NCBI RefSeq assembly: GCF_000332475.2
Contig: NZ_AOGX02000047.1
Location: 124,001 to 188,000, forward strand
DNA length: 64,000 nucleotides
Direction of reading: 5' to 3'
Source: Leptospira yanagawae serovar Saopaulo str. Sao Paulo = ATCC 700523
GTDB lineage: Bacteria > Spirochaetota > Leptospiria > Leptospirales > Leptospiraceae
This document shows, piece by piece, positions 51,526 through 60,457 of this stretch. The stretch's first letter is position 1. Each line of letters begins with the position of its first letter. The notes beneath the pieces were generated by a model that ran no database searches, was not told the DNA's origin, and saw only the letters and a program-made list of their open reading frames with translations. The position numbers and the translations under genes are program-made.

Positions 51526-51891
51526 ATGTTCCAATTGGTATGTGTCATTTTATCTTTTTTGGTACTGCCGTCCTTCCTTTTGGCCAGTCCAGGTGGTTAC
51601 GATGAGGCGGCCAAGTTACTCCCACAAATTTGGGAGACCAAATACCCACTTCCGTATGGAAAACTCCTACGAAAAGACCCTTTAGGTCAGGGAATCCGAC
51701 AGGTTTCTCGAAAAAAAGGGAAGTATTGGGTGTACAATTTTGAAGTGTTTATGCCAAAATACGAAAGGAAAGAGACAGTCGCGGTTCCGAAATCGGAAGG
51801 ACGTAACATCATTGTGTTCCTTTTCTGGAATCCGGGAATCAACGAAGAACCCCACCGGATCGAACTTGGGGAACCACATGAAGGGAAATGA
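51526..51891 (+). CDS. Exported hypothetical protein upstream of ugp
   Basis: 121 residues with a signal peptide (MFQLVCVILSFLVLPSFLLASPGG). The mature part, YDEAAKLLPQIWETKYPLPYGKLLRKDPLGQGIRQVSRKKG and PKYERKETVAVPKSEGRN, has no motif I know. It ends one base before the start codon of the uridylyltransferase, so co-transcription is likely. The function is not known. Confidence 0.6.
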   Translation: MFQLVCVILSFLVLPSFLLASPGGYDEAAKLLPQIWETKYPLPYGKLLRKDPLGQGIRQVSRKKGKYWVYNFEVFMPKYERKETVAVPKSEGRNIIVFLFWNPGINEEPHRIELGEPHEGK

Positions 51892-51892
51892 A

Positions 51893-53305
51893 ATGCAAAA
51901 AGAAAGCTCTGACCAACTCATCCGAGATACCATGCAAAAAGCTGGTCTCTCTCAGGCCTTTATCGATGATTTTATCTCCAAAGTGGATGCAGTCCGCCAA
52001 GGGGAAACAGGGATCGTTCGTTGGGAGGAAGTAGGAGATTTGGATCCAAAGACGGATGAAATTTCTTTGGAAGAAATCCATTCCTCTTACCCACTTGATC
52101 CATCCTTATTATCCAAGTTGGTTGTGATCAAATTAAACGGGGGACTTGGGACAAGTATGGGTCTTAACCAAGCAAAGTCTCTTATCCCAATCAAAGATTC
52201 TTATTCATTTTTAGCCGTTATGGCAAAACAAATCGAATCCTTACGAAGCCGGTATGGAATTGAAGTTCCCCTTTTATTTATGGATTCTTATAATACACAA
52301 GAGGATTCACAAAAAGAATTACAAAAAAACGGATTCAAACAGTCGTTACGTTCAAGTTTTTTACAACATAAAGTTCCAAGGTTAGAAACGAAAACCTTTG
52401 CCCCTCTGAAGTCCAACCAGGAAAAAGAAAACTGGTGCCCACCGGGCCATGGTGATATTTATTTCACCATGATGGAAGAAGGAATCTTAGATGAGTTATT
52501 AAACAAAGGTTTTGAAATCGCATTCCTTTCCAATGGCGATAATTTGGGAGCCACTGTTGATCCTCATATCGTTTCCTTTTTACTCAAAGAGAACATCCAT
52601 TTTGCTATGGAGATGACACCTAAAACTCTTGCGGATAAAAAAGGCGGAGCAATCTATCGAAAGATAGTCGGTGGAAAAATGGTGCAGTATGAACTTCTAG
52701 AGACTGCACAAGTTCCAAAAGAACACGAACATGAATTTAGTGGACTAGGAAAATTCAGAACTTTTTCCACAAACAATTTATGGATCAACTTACGTGCGTT
52801 AAAAGAGAGATTCCAAGAAGGAAACTTTTCTTTGTCACTCATTGTAAATCCAAAACAAGTTGATGGAAAAGATGTGATCCAATTAGAAACAGCCATGGGA
52901 AGTGCAGTTGGGAATTTTTCTAAATTTAAAGGAATCATCATTCCAAGAGACCGATTTGCGCCAGTGAAAAAAACGGAAGATTATTTGATCCGGCGTTCCG
53001 ATGCCTATGTTTTAAACGAAGATTTTTCTTTAACAATGGCAAAAGAAAGAAAAGAAAAGGGTCTAGGAGAGGTGCTTGTTCTTTTGGATGAGAAACATTA
53101 TAAAAAAATCCAACAATTTGATGCATTGTTTCTCGTTTTACCATCCTTACTGTATTGTGAAGAATTGGTAGTAGAAGGTGAGATTTTGTTTGATGTTCCC
53201 ATTTCCTTACGAGGCAAAGTCAAATTCCAAAACCAATCGGGAAGTATGAAAAAAATTTCATCCCTTTCCAAAACAGAGTTTGAAAACCAAACTGTTGTTC
53301 TATGA
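51893..53305 (+). CDS. ugp: UTP-glucose-1-phosphate uridylyltransferase, eukaryotic type (UGP2/UAP-like)
   Basis: The ATG at 51893 has AAGGG upstream; the open frame back to 51740 lies within the previous gene and is not used. LVVIKLNGGLGTSMGLNQAKSLIPIKDSYSFLAVMAKQI is the nucleotide-binding N-terminus of the eukaryotic UDPGP family, and EVPLLFMDSYNT, GHGDIYFTM and NGDNLGATVDPHIV follow. 470 residues is typical. It makes UDP-glucose. Bacterial GalU is unrelated in these motifs. Confidence 0.92.
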   Translation: MQKESSDQLIRDTMQKAGLSQAFIDDFISKVDAVRQGETGIVRWEEVGDLDPKTDEISLEEIHSSYPLDPSLLSKLVVIKLNGGLGTSMGLNQAKSLIPIKDSYSFLAVMAKQIESLRSRYGIEVPLLFMDSYNTQEDSQKELQKNGFKQSLRSSFLQHKVPRLETKTFAPLKSNQEKENWCPPGHGDIYFTMMEEGILDELLNKGFEIAFLSNGDNLGATVDPHIVSFLLKENIHFAMEMTPKTLADKKGGAIYRKIVGGKMVQYELLETAQVPKEHEHEFSGLGKFRTFSTNNLWINLRALKERFQEGNFSLSLIVNPKQVDGKDVIQLETAMGSAVGNFSKFKGIIIPRDRFAPVKKTEDYLIRRSDAYVLNEDFSLTMAKERKEKGLGEVLVLLDEKHYKKIQQFDALFLVLPSLLYCEELVVEGEILFDVPISLRGKVKFQNQSGSMKKISSLSKTEFENQTVVL

Positions 53306-53559
53306 GAAATATTGGATTTTTTATTTTCATCGTCTCTCTATTAAATTGTGGATCACCATTTTCCTTTCGTACAGCATGTTATGAAAGGAACAAATGTTCT
53401 ACAATTGAAGGTGCATGTTTTTTGCGGAACGATGTTTTTTATCGAGTATCAACCGGGGCTACAGAATACAGTAACGCTGATTTGGTGGCACTTGCAAGCA
53501 GTTGCCTTGGTTTGGAAAAAATTTGCCGTAAAAACTGTGAAAGTGGAACTATTTTTTAG
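53302..53559 (+). CDS. Small Cys-rich probable lipoprotein
   Basis: 85 residues: lipobox SLLNCGSPFS after MRNIGFFIFIV, then cysteine pairs (TACYERNKCSTIEGACFLRN, SSCLGLEKICRKNCESG). It overlaps ugp by four bases. The even spacing of six or seven cysteines suggests disulfides. Unknown function. The 3' end overlaps the converging TetR gene by 11 bases. Confidence 0.6.
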   Translation: MRNIGFFIFIVSLLNCGSPFSFRTACYERNKCSTIEGACFLRNDVFYRVSTGATEYSNADLVALASSCLGLEKICRKNCESGTIF

Positions 53560-54139
53560 TCTCTAATTTCAATCGTTCTTTCATTTGGTCAAAGACCCTA
53601 CTGATATAGTCTTCATTTAATGAGATACGCCAATTGATCAGTGCACCCTCATAAAGAGTGATCAAATCTCTTGCCAAAGAAATTTCACTGGTATCGGAGC
53701 GAAGGTACCCTTTTTCTTTCCATTTTGCAATGGTCATCACAAAGAGGGATTCCCAACGAACAACGATTCGTTTGAACTCTTCGCTAAATGGTATCTCTCC
53801 CACTGGAAACTGGCAGGAAAAAATCGCGATAGGACAACCTTGGTAGTAGGATTCATTTGAATGGATTTGATTTAAGATTGCATTTGTCATTTCCCGGATG
53901 AAATCATTTGGAGTTTTTGACTTACGAAGGATCCCGCGAAACCACACCAAAACATCCACACCATAGGCTCTGATCACGTGTACACCTAAACTCTGTTTGG
54001 AGGGAAAATGGTCATAAAAACTTGCTTTGGCCGTTTCGGATTCCTTTATGATTTGGTTGATGCCCGTGTGGTAATAGCCTTGTCGGTAGAACCGATTTTT
54101 GGCGATTTCTAGGATCCGAAGTTTGGGAGAGGGTTTCAT
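53549..54139 (-). CDS. TetR/AcrR-family transcriptional regulator (QacR/AcrR-type)
   Basis: 196 residues. The helix-turn-helix is RILEIAKNRFYRQGYYHTGINQIIKESETAKASFYDHFPSKQSLGVHVI, where the recognition helix reads AKASFYDHFPSKQSL. C-terminal TetR_C_13-like helices follow, ending in LKLETKK. The divergent thioesterase gene upstream has two palindromes with AGACA/TGTCT or AGACAG/CTGTCT arms, likely its operators. It would be derepressed by an unidentified ligand, perhaps an acyl compound. Confidence 0.9.
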   Translation of the reverse strand: MKPSPKLRILEIAKNRFYRQGYYHTGINQIIKESETAKASFYDHFPSKQSLGVHVIRAYGVDVLVWFRGILRKSKTPNDFIREMTNAILNQIHSNESYYQGCPIAIFSCQFPVGEIPFSEEFKRIVVRWESLFVMTIAKWKEKGYLRSDTSEISLARDLITLYEGALINWRISLNEDYISRVFDQMKERLKLETKK

Positions 54140-54184
54140 GCCTTTCCATGTTAGCAGAAACTCCAGGGAAGGGAAATCATAAAT

Positions 54185-54198
54185 AGACAGAATTGTCT
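54185..54198. promoter_or_regulatory. TetR operator-like palindrome 1
   Basis: AGACA and TGTCT surround GAAT between the divergent TetR gene and the thioesterase gene, 28 bases from the second site. The spacing and shared half-site suggest binding of the adjacent regulator. Confidence 0.5.
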
Positions 54199-54212
54199 GT
54201 TTTTTAGTTGGC

Positions 54213-54230
54213 AGACAGGACGGTCTGTCT
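54213..54230. promoter_or_regulatory. TetR operator-like palindrome 2
   Basis: AGACAG and CTGTCT surround GACGGT. Its arms share AGACA/TGTCT with palindrome 1. It lies 31 bases upstream of the thioesterase ATG, where a repressor would block the promoter. Confidence 0.6.
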
Positions 54231-54261
54231 AATTCTGGGAGGAAGAGAGGAGAGAGTTCCT

Positions 54262-54669
54262 ATGAAAATCGTCCATACGACTGAAATACCCGTCCTTTGG
54301 AGCCATTTGGATGCCAACGGGCATGTGAATAATGGTGTGTACCAATCCTATTTTGATGAAGCAAGGATGCAGGCATTGGAAACCATCGGTTTTTCGATTC
54401 GGGAGATGCGGGAAAACTTAGTGGGTCCCGTTGTCATGAAAGCAGAATTGAATTACCACAAAGCATTAAACCACCCAGAATCCGTTCGCATTGAAACTGG
54501 ATTTCGGGACATGACACAAATCCGAGGGACTGTGGTGCAAAACATGTATCGTGTCTCAGACGGTGCACTTGTCTGCGAAGCGTTTTTCTCAGCTATTTTT
54601 TTTGATTTTGCAAAAAAACGACCTTGGAAAGTTCCAAAACATTATTTTGATAACCTAGCGGCCGTTTGA
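54262..54669 (+). CDS. 4-hydroxybenzoyl-CoA thioesterase-like (YbgC/FadM) acyl-CoA thioesterase
   Basis: The ATG at 54262 has GGAGAGAG upstream; an in-frame extension to 54208 covers the operator and is discounted. The protein (135 residues) reads TEIPVLWSHLDANGHVNNGVYQSYFDEARMQALETIGF: the Asp of LDANGHVNN and the tyrosine loop match the YbgC core. It cleaves acyl-CoA thioesters. Divergent from and probably controlled by the TetR gene. Confidence 0.88.
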   Translation: MKIVHTTEIPVLWSHLDANGHVNNGVYQSYFDEARMQALETIGFSIREMRENLVGPVVMKAELNYHKALNHPESVRIETGFRDMTQIRGTVVQNMYRVSDGALVCEAFFSAIFFDFAKKRPWKVPKHYFDNLAAV

Positions 54670-54701
54670 TTGTATTCTTAAATCTTTTTTTAATCCAAAT
54701 G

Positions 54702-54723
54702 CCACGATTGGTTCTAATCGTGG
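54702..54723. repeat. Hairpin between the thioesterase and the papain-like gene
   Basis: CCACGATT pairs with AATCGTGG over a six-base loop, between converging genes. No T tract follows on either strand; it may still end transcription or be a processing site. Confidence 0.4.
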
Positions 54724-54733
54724 TGTGAATCAA

Positions 54734-57145
54734 TCACTCTCGAATAAAGGAGAGTTGGCTTTTTTCTGGAACCAATCCTTTGTCTTCAAATTCTCCCGAA
54801 AGAGATTCGTAACTGGGAGAAAGTTTGATTTTCCATTTCCCTTTTTCTTCGATTAAATCTGAATCAACAATATTTTTACCACGGAAGATTTCGTTTTCGT
54901 TCCATTTCATGATGATGTTTCCATCTACGTCTTCTGCTTCAATGGACAAACGAATCGGTTTTACTTTATTTTTCCCGTCCCAGTACATCGCAGTCCAAGG
55001 ACCAATAAACTTTTGAATGGCAGACTCACCAAAGGTTTTGATCTTTTTGATATCAGGAACGGTTTCCGATAATACTGCACTCACAGGAGTGGAAAACAAA
55101 CTTTCTCCCACACCTTTTTGAACAGATTGGATCACAAAAAAATAAAATTGATTTTTGGCAAGGTTTTGCAATTTAAAATTCGTTTCAGATGTTTCTTTGA
55201 CCAAAGTCCAATCTTCTTCATTCTTTTTTCGCATTAATATTTTATAGGATGTGACTTTAGGAATGGAATTCCATCGTAACGAAAATTCACCTATCTTTGG
55301 ATTCTCTGTTACTGTTAACTCGGGTGCTTTCAACTGTAAGGATCTGCCTGCCACGAGTGACGCATAACCCAAGTCAGGTTCTGATGGAAGGCTAAATAAT
55401 TCACCTTCAAACTCAGAAGTAACAACATAAAACGTTTCTTTAACTGAATTGTCTTGGTCTTTGTATTGTAACTCGGTCGTTTTTGCAATGCGTTTCCAAA
55501 CTCCATCTTTTTTTCGAAAAATGTGATAAAAAGTGGCGCTCGGAGAACCTTCCCATTGTAATACGGTAACTCCAGGGTACAAACCTTTGGATGCTGTGAA
55601 ATGTTCTGGTCTTGGTTTTAAAACTTCAGAAGGATCTAAGTGAGCCGAAACATAAAAACTGGCCTCTCCTTCCAATTGGTTTCGTTCTGGGATCACTTGG
55701 TAAATTTCATTATCCCCATTACGACTTGCTTTTAAGTCGGTGTATGTGTTTTTTTCAGTTTTACCTAAGAAACGAAAGATACGTGCCATAGCATTCCATT
55801 TGTATACCGCGTATGTTGTAGGAATCGGTTGGTTGTCCCATTCTAAAACGATCCGATCATTTGTGGGGGCAACACTTGCTCGTAAGTTTGTGACAGGTAA
55901 AATTCCAGAAGGTTTTGGTTCTTCTGACGCATAACCATCATTTGATTCTATAGATGGTTTTGAGATATAATTTTCATCTAAACTCGCTACTCGGTAATGG
56001 TAAGCAGTATTTTTTTGAACACCAAAATCATCAAAACTTGGTCTTTTAGAAAGCCCAACCAGTTGGTATTTTGTATCTATTTTTCGTTTCCTGTACACTT
56101 CGTACCCAATGGCTCGTTTTTCACTCGACCATGAAATCCGAATCCGATCAGAAAAATCTCCACGAGAAGCATACACTTCCTTTGGTGGAAAAAGGTTGTG
56201 TTCGCCATATTCTAACGATTCTAAAACATTAAACAGTTTTGATTCGGTAAGTAGTTGGTTTTCTGAAGCTCTTTCTGCAACGTAAATGGATTTTGTATGT
56301 TTTGGAAAACTTTCATAAGAAATCCAAAGCATTCCTTGGTCACCCCATTGGGTTCCCCAAGTATTCCATACTTTGAAGGCTTTCTTTTTTTCATTAAATC
56401 CTAGGATGACGAGAGACTGGGCACCTAACACTTCTCCTGCACCTTGGTTGTAAACGGCATCCGGTTTTGGATCCAAAAAGTTTTCATAAACCAGGTAACC
56501 GATTAGTACAGGTTTTTTTTCAGTTAAGGCGAGTTTAACGGAATTTAAATCATGTGGATCAATTTTGAAAATGTGACCAAGCCTTGCTTTCCGTCCTTGT
56601 TCTACGATATTGGCTTTTGGTTTTGTGCGAATGTTTGAATTCCCTTCATTCATTTGTTCCATAGGTACGGACCCTCGGCTTGTCGCAAGGACCAAAGCAT
56701 CGAGAAGTGAAACTGCTTGGTCTTTTCCACTATTCAATTGGTTATAAATAAAATTAGCTGAATAAAGGAGTTTTTGTCCATTGGCGGAACTCGGACCAAT
56801 CGTTGAAAGATTTCGAATTCCTTTTTTTCCTGCTTCTATATAGGAAATAAGCCCATATCCTACCGTATAACCAACATTATCTTTCCCAATCCCTTGGTCC
56901 ATAGGTGTAGGAAAATCAGGACTTAGGTCGATACTAGAAGGTAAATCTGAATTTGTGAGTTCGGATATATAAGGAGGAATGCTTTGGTAAAGCGCAAAAG
57001 GATCAGGAGTTAAACCAGGTTTTTTGAGAGATGATTTGGTTTCGGTTTTCCCAGTAATGGGTTTGGATTGAAAGCTAACAATGATTAACCCAATTATAAA
57101 AAATAGACTGCCAAGAGCAATTTTTTGTTTTGTATTTTGAAACAT
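54734..57145 (-). CDS. Secreted papain-like pseudoprotease with fibronectin type III-like modules
   Basis: 803 residues. After an N-terminal hydrophobic signal/anchor (LGSLFFIIGLIIVSF, residues 11-25) a C1A papain-fold region spans about residues 70-300. SIDLSPDFPTPMDQG matches the papain entry, but the nucleophile region reads VGYTVGYG (Thr94 in place of Cys), and the His motif is GAQSLVILGF (Gln for His). Only the Asn motif FKVWNTWGTQWGDQG is intact. Five or six beta-modules then follow (for example IRISWSSEKRAIGYEVYRKRKIDTKYQLV...), fibronectin III-like. So it is probably an adhesin or binding protein. It is the last gene of the exbB-tonB operon, one base after tonB. Confidence 0.7.
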   Translation of the reverse strand: MFQNTKQKIALGSLFFIIGLIIVSFQSKPITGKTETKSSLKKPGLTPDPFALYQSIPPYISELTNSDLPSSIDLSPDFPTPMDQGIGKDNVGYTVGYGLISYIEAGKKGIRNLSTIGPSSANGQKLLYSANFIYNQLNSGKDQAVSLLDALVLATSRGSVPMEQMNEGNSNIRTKPKANIVEQGRKARLGHIFKIDPHDLNSVKLALTEKKPVLIGYLVYENFLDPKPDAVYNQGAGEVLGAQSLVILGFNEKKKAFKVWNTWGTQWGDQGMLWISYESFPKHTKSIYVAERASENQLLTESKLFNVLESLEYGEHNLFPPKEVYASRGDFSDRIRISWSSEKRAIGYEVYRKRKIDTKYQLVGLSKRPSFDDFGVQKNTAYHYRVASLDENYISKPSIESNDGYASEEPKPSGILPVTNLRASVAPTNDRIVLEWDNQPIPTTYAVYKWNAMARIFRFLGKTEKNTYTDLKASRNGDNEIYQVIPERNQLEGEASFYVSAHLDPSEVLKPRPEHFTASKGLYPGVTVLQWEGSPSATFYHIFRKKDGVWKRIAKTTELQYKDQDNSVKETFYVVTSEFEGELFSLPSEPDLGYASLVAGRSLQLKAPELTVTENPKIGEFSLRWNSIPKVTSYKILMRKKNEEDWTLVKETSETNFKLQNLAKNQFYFFVIQSVQKGVGESLFSTPVSAVLSETVPDIKKIKTFGESAIQKFIGPWTAMYWDGKNKVKPIRLSIEAEDVDGNIIMKWNENEIFRGKNIVDSDLIEEKGKWKIKLSPSYESLSGEFEDKGLVPEKSQLSFIRE

Positions 57146-57146
57146 C

Positions 57147-57788
57147 TTAATCCTCTTCTAAGTCGAAACTGATTGGCAAACGATGTGCCATTCTGGTTGG
57201 TTTTCCTTTATCATATCCAGGTGAAAATCTTGCCCTTTGGATGATTCGAATGGCAGCTTCATCAAACCCATACCCCGCACGACCCGAAACAATTTTCACC
57301 CCTTGTAATACACCTTGTTCATCCACTTGTACCATGACAACGACAGTCTTTTGGGTGATATTGGCTGCTTTGGCTGCTTCAGGGAAGTATGATTTGAGAT
57401 CAAAATCAATGATGGGAGTAGGTGGTCTGTCTCCATTAAACGAAAACAAGTACCCATCTTTGTCTGTTCCATTTCCTGAAAGTTGGTTTGGGTTTAAGTC
57501 AGAATTGTCTGGTTTGTCTTCGGCATCTTTGTTTGATCCTTCCACCCATTCTTGTTTTTCAACAGGGGCAGGACTAGACGTTCCACCGATGAGTTCTGGA
57601 GGAATCTCTTCAAAGGAAACATCCACATCTTCCATAGAAGTTTCTTGGAAAGCAGCTTCACTTGGTAAGGTGAGGATGAAATAAATTAAATAACAAAATA
57701 CATGTAAACTGACAGAGGCAAAAAGACTAGCTCGGAAAAGTCCAAACCTTCTTAATTTGTATTGTAGAAACAATGTAAATGACTTCAT
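57147..57788 (-). CDS. TonB-like energy-transducer protein
   Basis: 213 residues. A short cytoplasmic N-terminus and one anchor helix (FASVSLHVFCYLIYFILTL) precede an acidic/proline linker. The C-terminal TonB domain holds ITQKTVVVMVQVDEQGVLQGVKIVSGRAGYGFDEAAIRIIQRARFSPGYDKGKPTRM, with the beta-alpha-beta signature. It transmits proton-motive force from ExbB(D) to an outer-membrane partner. It lies 11 bases after exbB. Confidence 0.88.
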   Translation of the reverse strand: MKSFTLFLQYKLRRFGLFRASLFASVSLHVFCYLIYFILTLPSEAAFQETSMEDVDVSFEEIPPELIGGTSSPAPVEKQEWVEGSNKDAEDKPDNSDLNPNQLSGNGTDKDGYLFSFNGDRPPTPIIDFDLKSYFPEAAKAANITQKTVVVMVQVDEQGVLQGVKIVSGRAGYGFDEAAIRIIQRARFSPGYDKGKPTRMAHRLPISFDLEED

Positions 57789-57799
57789 AAATTCAATGT

Positions 57800-58459
57800 T
57801 TAATGGTGAATATTCGGTGTGGAACTAGACGATTGGTTGTGTTTTCCACTCGTTATAAAACTAGCATGGATTTCTTTGGATAGGATTTCCAAATGCCCAA
57901 TCACTAGTTTCATTTTGCGAGTGAAGTAGTTATTTGCCATAACCACAGGAATGGCCACTGCAAGTCCAGCTGCCGTTGCAAGAAGTGCCGTTGAGATACT
58001 TCGCATCACCACCTCTGCACCAGAATTTCCAAGAGTTCCCAAACCATAAAACGCTTTGATCACACCAAGGACCGTTCCGAGTAATCCAATGAAGGGAGTA
58101 TTGTTCCCAAGTGTGTTTAAGATCGGGAGTCGTTCTTCCAAACTCAGGCGTTCTTTTAAAATTTTTCCTTCCATAAGTTCTGACAAACCCTTGTGGTTTT
58201 CTTTTTCCCTTTCCAAAACAAAATGGATGAAGCGAGTATAGGAATTTTCCATGGGATGGGTTTCGAGTAATTTCTCAGTGCCTTTCAGATCACGGTGGCG
58301 GATGAGAAGTGTAAGTGAATCGAGAAGTGACTCCGATTCTTTGTTAAAATTACGTTTATAAACAATGAACCTTTCGATGAAAACAGCAATGGCGAGAACA
58401 CTCGCGAGTAACATCACGAGGAAGATGATTTTTTCCCCAAGGTCTACGAATTCTTGCAT
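57800..58459 (-). CDS. exbB: ExbB/TolQ/MotA-type proton channel protein
   Basis: Start ATG at 58459 with GAAGG upstream; the frame opens to 58507. 219 residues with helices at about 10-35, then 115-140 and 155-180. LPILNTLGNNTPFIGLLGTVLGVIKAFYGLG...VMRSISTALLATAAGLAVAIPVVMANNYFTRK is the MotA/TolQ/ExbB signature. ExbB normally works with ExbD and TonB; no ExbD is next to it. Its downstream genes are tonB and the pseudoprotease. Confidence 0.9.
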   Translation of the reverse strand: MQEFVDLGEKIIFLVMLLASVLAIAVFIERFIVYKRNFNKESESLLDSLTLLIRHRDLKGTEKLLETHPMENSYTRFIHFVLEREKENHKGLSELMEGKILKERLSLEERLPILNTLGNNTPFIGLLGTVLGVIKAFYGLGTLGNSGAEVVMRSISTALLATAAGLAVAIPVVMANNYFTRKMKLVIGHLEILSKEIHASFITSGKHNQSSSSTPNIHH

Positions 58460-58582
58460 TTTGGAACCTTCTAACGGACAGAATCCAATCCTATGAACTA
58501 CAATCAAAGAGAAAATTTAAAGAAAAAGAACTTCGGTTGATCCCAATTCCACCCCAAAGAAAGAATGATTCCAAGGATTGGT

Positions 58583-60445
58583 ATGAAGGCAAAAAACATT
58601 CTTCTGAACAGTTTTGGGGTTCTTTTCATTGGTTTCGGCGTATTTCTCGTCGTGTTCTATGCTACAAAATCTTGGGAGACATTCCTACAAATTTGCCCCA
58701 ACAAAGACTTTTTGTCTTGGGATGAAAACATACGACTCAACCAAGTCCTTGACCAGTATGTCGATTTTCGAAACGGAAATTGGTTTTATGGTGTGATGCC
58801 CTTTTTAGAAAGTCCCACATGGCCTCCGTTACGTTCGCTCTTAACGTTTGTTACTTTGTATTTGCCAACGGATGCGTATGAAACCTACCGAGATAGTTTT
58901 CTTGGCATGTTCTTTTTGATTTTGGTATACCCAGGTTTGGTTTACACAACTTTCCGAATGACCAAATCACTTTTTTGGTCAGGGTTATTCTCAAGTTTGA
59001 TATTTATACTCACCATTCAAACAGTTGAAGTGCCTGCTTATTCACTGTCTTCCATGTTGGAAACCCAGTCGATGTTTTTTCTGCTACTTTCTGTGTATAC
59101 AATTTATCGGTTGTATGACAAAGACAACAAGGAAACTGAAATTGATGGCACCACCAAATGGCTCGTACTCATTTCCTTATTTGGATTTTATTTCACAAAG
59201 TATCCGTATGGAATTTTGTTTTTTATGGCTTGTTTTTCTTATGAGCTCATTCGATCTCCTGGGAAATACAAAGAAGTATTATTGTACTTATTAAAACATT
59301 ACGCGAAGAACATAAGATTATTGTATTTGATTTTTGTTGTCTTAATGGTGTTTTCTTTGCCTGTGCTGCGAGTGGTCACAAAAATTAATTTAAACCAAAA
59401 AGGTTTCAAACAGTTTATGTTTGGAATCACCTTTGTTTTGTTTGTTGATCTATCGGTATACCTTTTTCGTAACCGAGATGCAGTGAAAAAAATATTCCCA
59501 AAAACTGCAGTTGTATTATGGGCCTATGCGATTTTCCCATCGTTTTTATGGTTATTTTTGAATCCTGATCGAGTGAATGCCCTGATCGATGCCCAAATGA
59601 TCGTAAATGCATATACAAGGAGTTTTTTCTTAACCCTTTGGACTGAACCTGGAAAAGATCCCTCTGTACCTGGAATTTTTGATTTTGTTTGGGGTTTTCG
59701 TACCTTGGTATTATTTTCCACCTTGTCTTTGTTATACTTTTTTGTGCGCACAAAAGAAACATTATGGAGTAAAATCAAAGATCCACTGGTAGCAGCAACT
59801 TTCGTTTTGTTTTTAGAGCTTTTGATTTTGGAACTCACAACTGGGAACAAACAGCCACGGCATGTGTTGCAATTCATTCCAGCCATTGGGCTTGTGGGAT
59901 TTTTATGGATTTTAAGGTTGTCTCAATTAGCTGATCATAAAATTCAAAAGATCACGGCAATTTCTGTTCTCATCCTCACAACAAGTTTTGTTTTTTTTAA
60001 CTCAGTTTATGAACAAGGGATTTTGTCGGGAAAATTTTATGAATCCAAAATGTTTTGTTACCGCGGAATGAATGCAAGTGACTTCCAACCCGCAAGAGAA
60101 ATTGCAGAACATATTTCTCCAGATAAAAAATACATCCTTATCAATGCTTTCCATTTCCAAGAAAAATATGATACAAAGGGTAGGGTGTTGGCATCGGATT
60201 TTGATCTTGCGATGAAACTTCGTACATACAAACAGGGAATGGTACGAAATGACAACAAATACCGATGGAAAGATTGGACAAACTTTGATTCTGTTCTTTT
60301 ATTGAGTGATGTTTGCCCAGAACCTTTTGTGGAAGAAAAATTTGAAAATCGCACAAAAATGTTGAACAGTAAGTCAACATTGCTGTCTACTTACAGAGAG
60401 AGTACCGGTATTGCTTGTTTACAAGAATACAAACTCATCAAATAG
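58583..60445 (+). CDS. Polytopic membrane protein, GT-C glycosyltransferase-like
   Basis: About 620 residues; ATG at 58583 has AAGGA upstream (58565 is also possible). Around 11-12 membrane helices. The first loop, CPNKDFLSWDENIRLNQVLDQYVDFRNGNWFYGVMPFLESPTWPPLRSLLTFV, has the acidic pair (WDE) and layout expected for dolichyl-phosphate-mannose-type GT-C transferases. The C-terminus is soluble. The sugar and target are unknown. It ends 12 bases before the RND pump, so they may be co-transcribed. Confidence 0.6.
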   Translation: MKAKNILLNSFGVLFIGFGVFLVVFYATKSWETFLQICPNKDFLSWDENIRLNQVLDQYVDFRNGNWFYGVMPFLESPTWPPLRSLLTFVTLYLPTDAYETYRDSFLGMFFLILVYPGLVYTTFRMTKSLFWSGLFSSLIFILTIQTVEVPAYSLSSMLETQSMFFLLLSVYTIYRLYDKDNKETEIDGTTKWLVLISLFGFYFTKYPYGILFFMACFSYELIRSPGKYKEVLLYLLKHYAKNIRLLYLIFVVLMVFSLPVLRVVTKINLNQKGFKQFMFGITFVLFVDLSVYLFRNRDAVKKIFPKTAVVLWAYAIFPSFLWLFLNPDRVNALIDAQMIVNAYTRSFFLTLWTEPGKDPSVPGIFDFVWGFRTLVLFSTLSLLYFFVRTKETLWSKIKDPLVAATFVLFLELLILELTTGNKQPRHVLQFIPAIGLVGFLWILRLSQLADHKIQKITAISVLILTTSFVFFNSVYEQGILSGKFYESKMFCYRGMNASDFQPAREIAEHISPDKKYILINAFHFQEKYDTKGRVLASDFDLAMKLRTYKQGMVRNDNKYRWKDWTNFDSVLLLSDVCPEPFVEEKFENRTKMLNSKSTLLSTYRESTGIACLQEYKLIK

Positions 60446-60457
60446 AGACAGAAATTC

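Noticed and set aside
51443..51685. Alternative frame starting upstream of the exported protein gene at 51526
   Set aside because: It has no signal peptide or motif and overlaps the better frame that begins MFQLVCVILSFLVLPSF.
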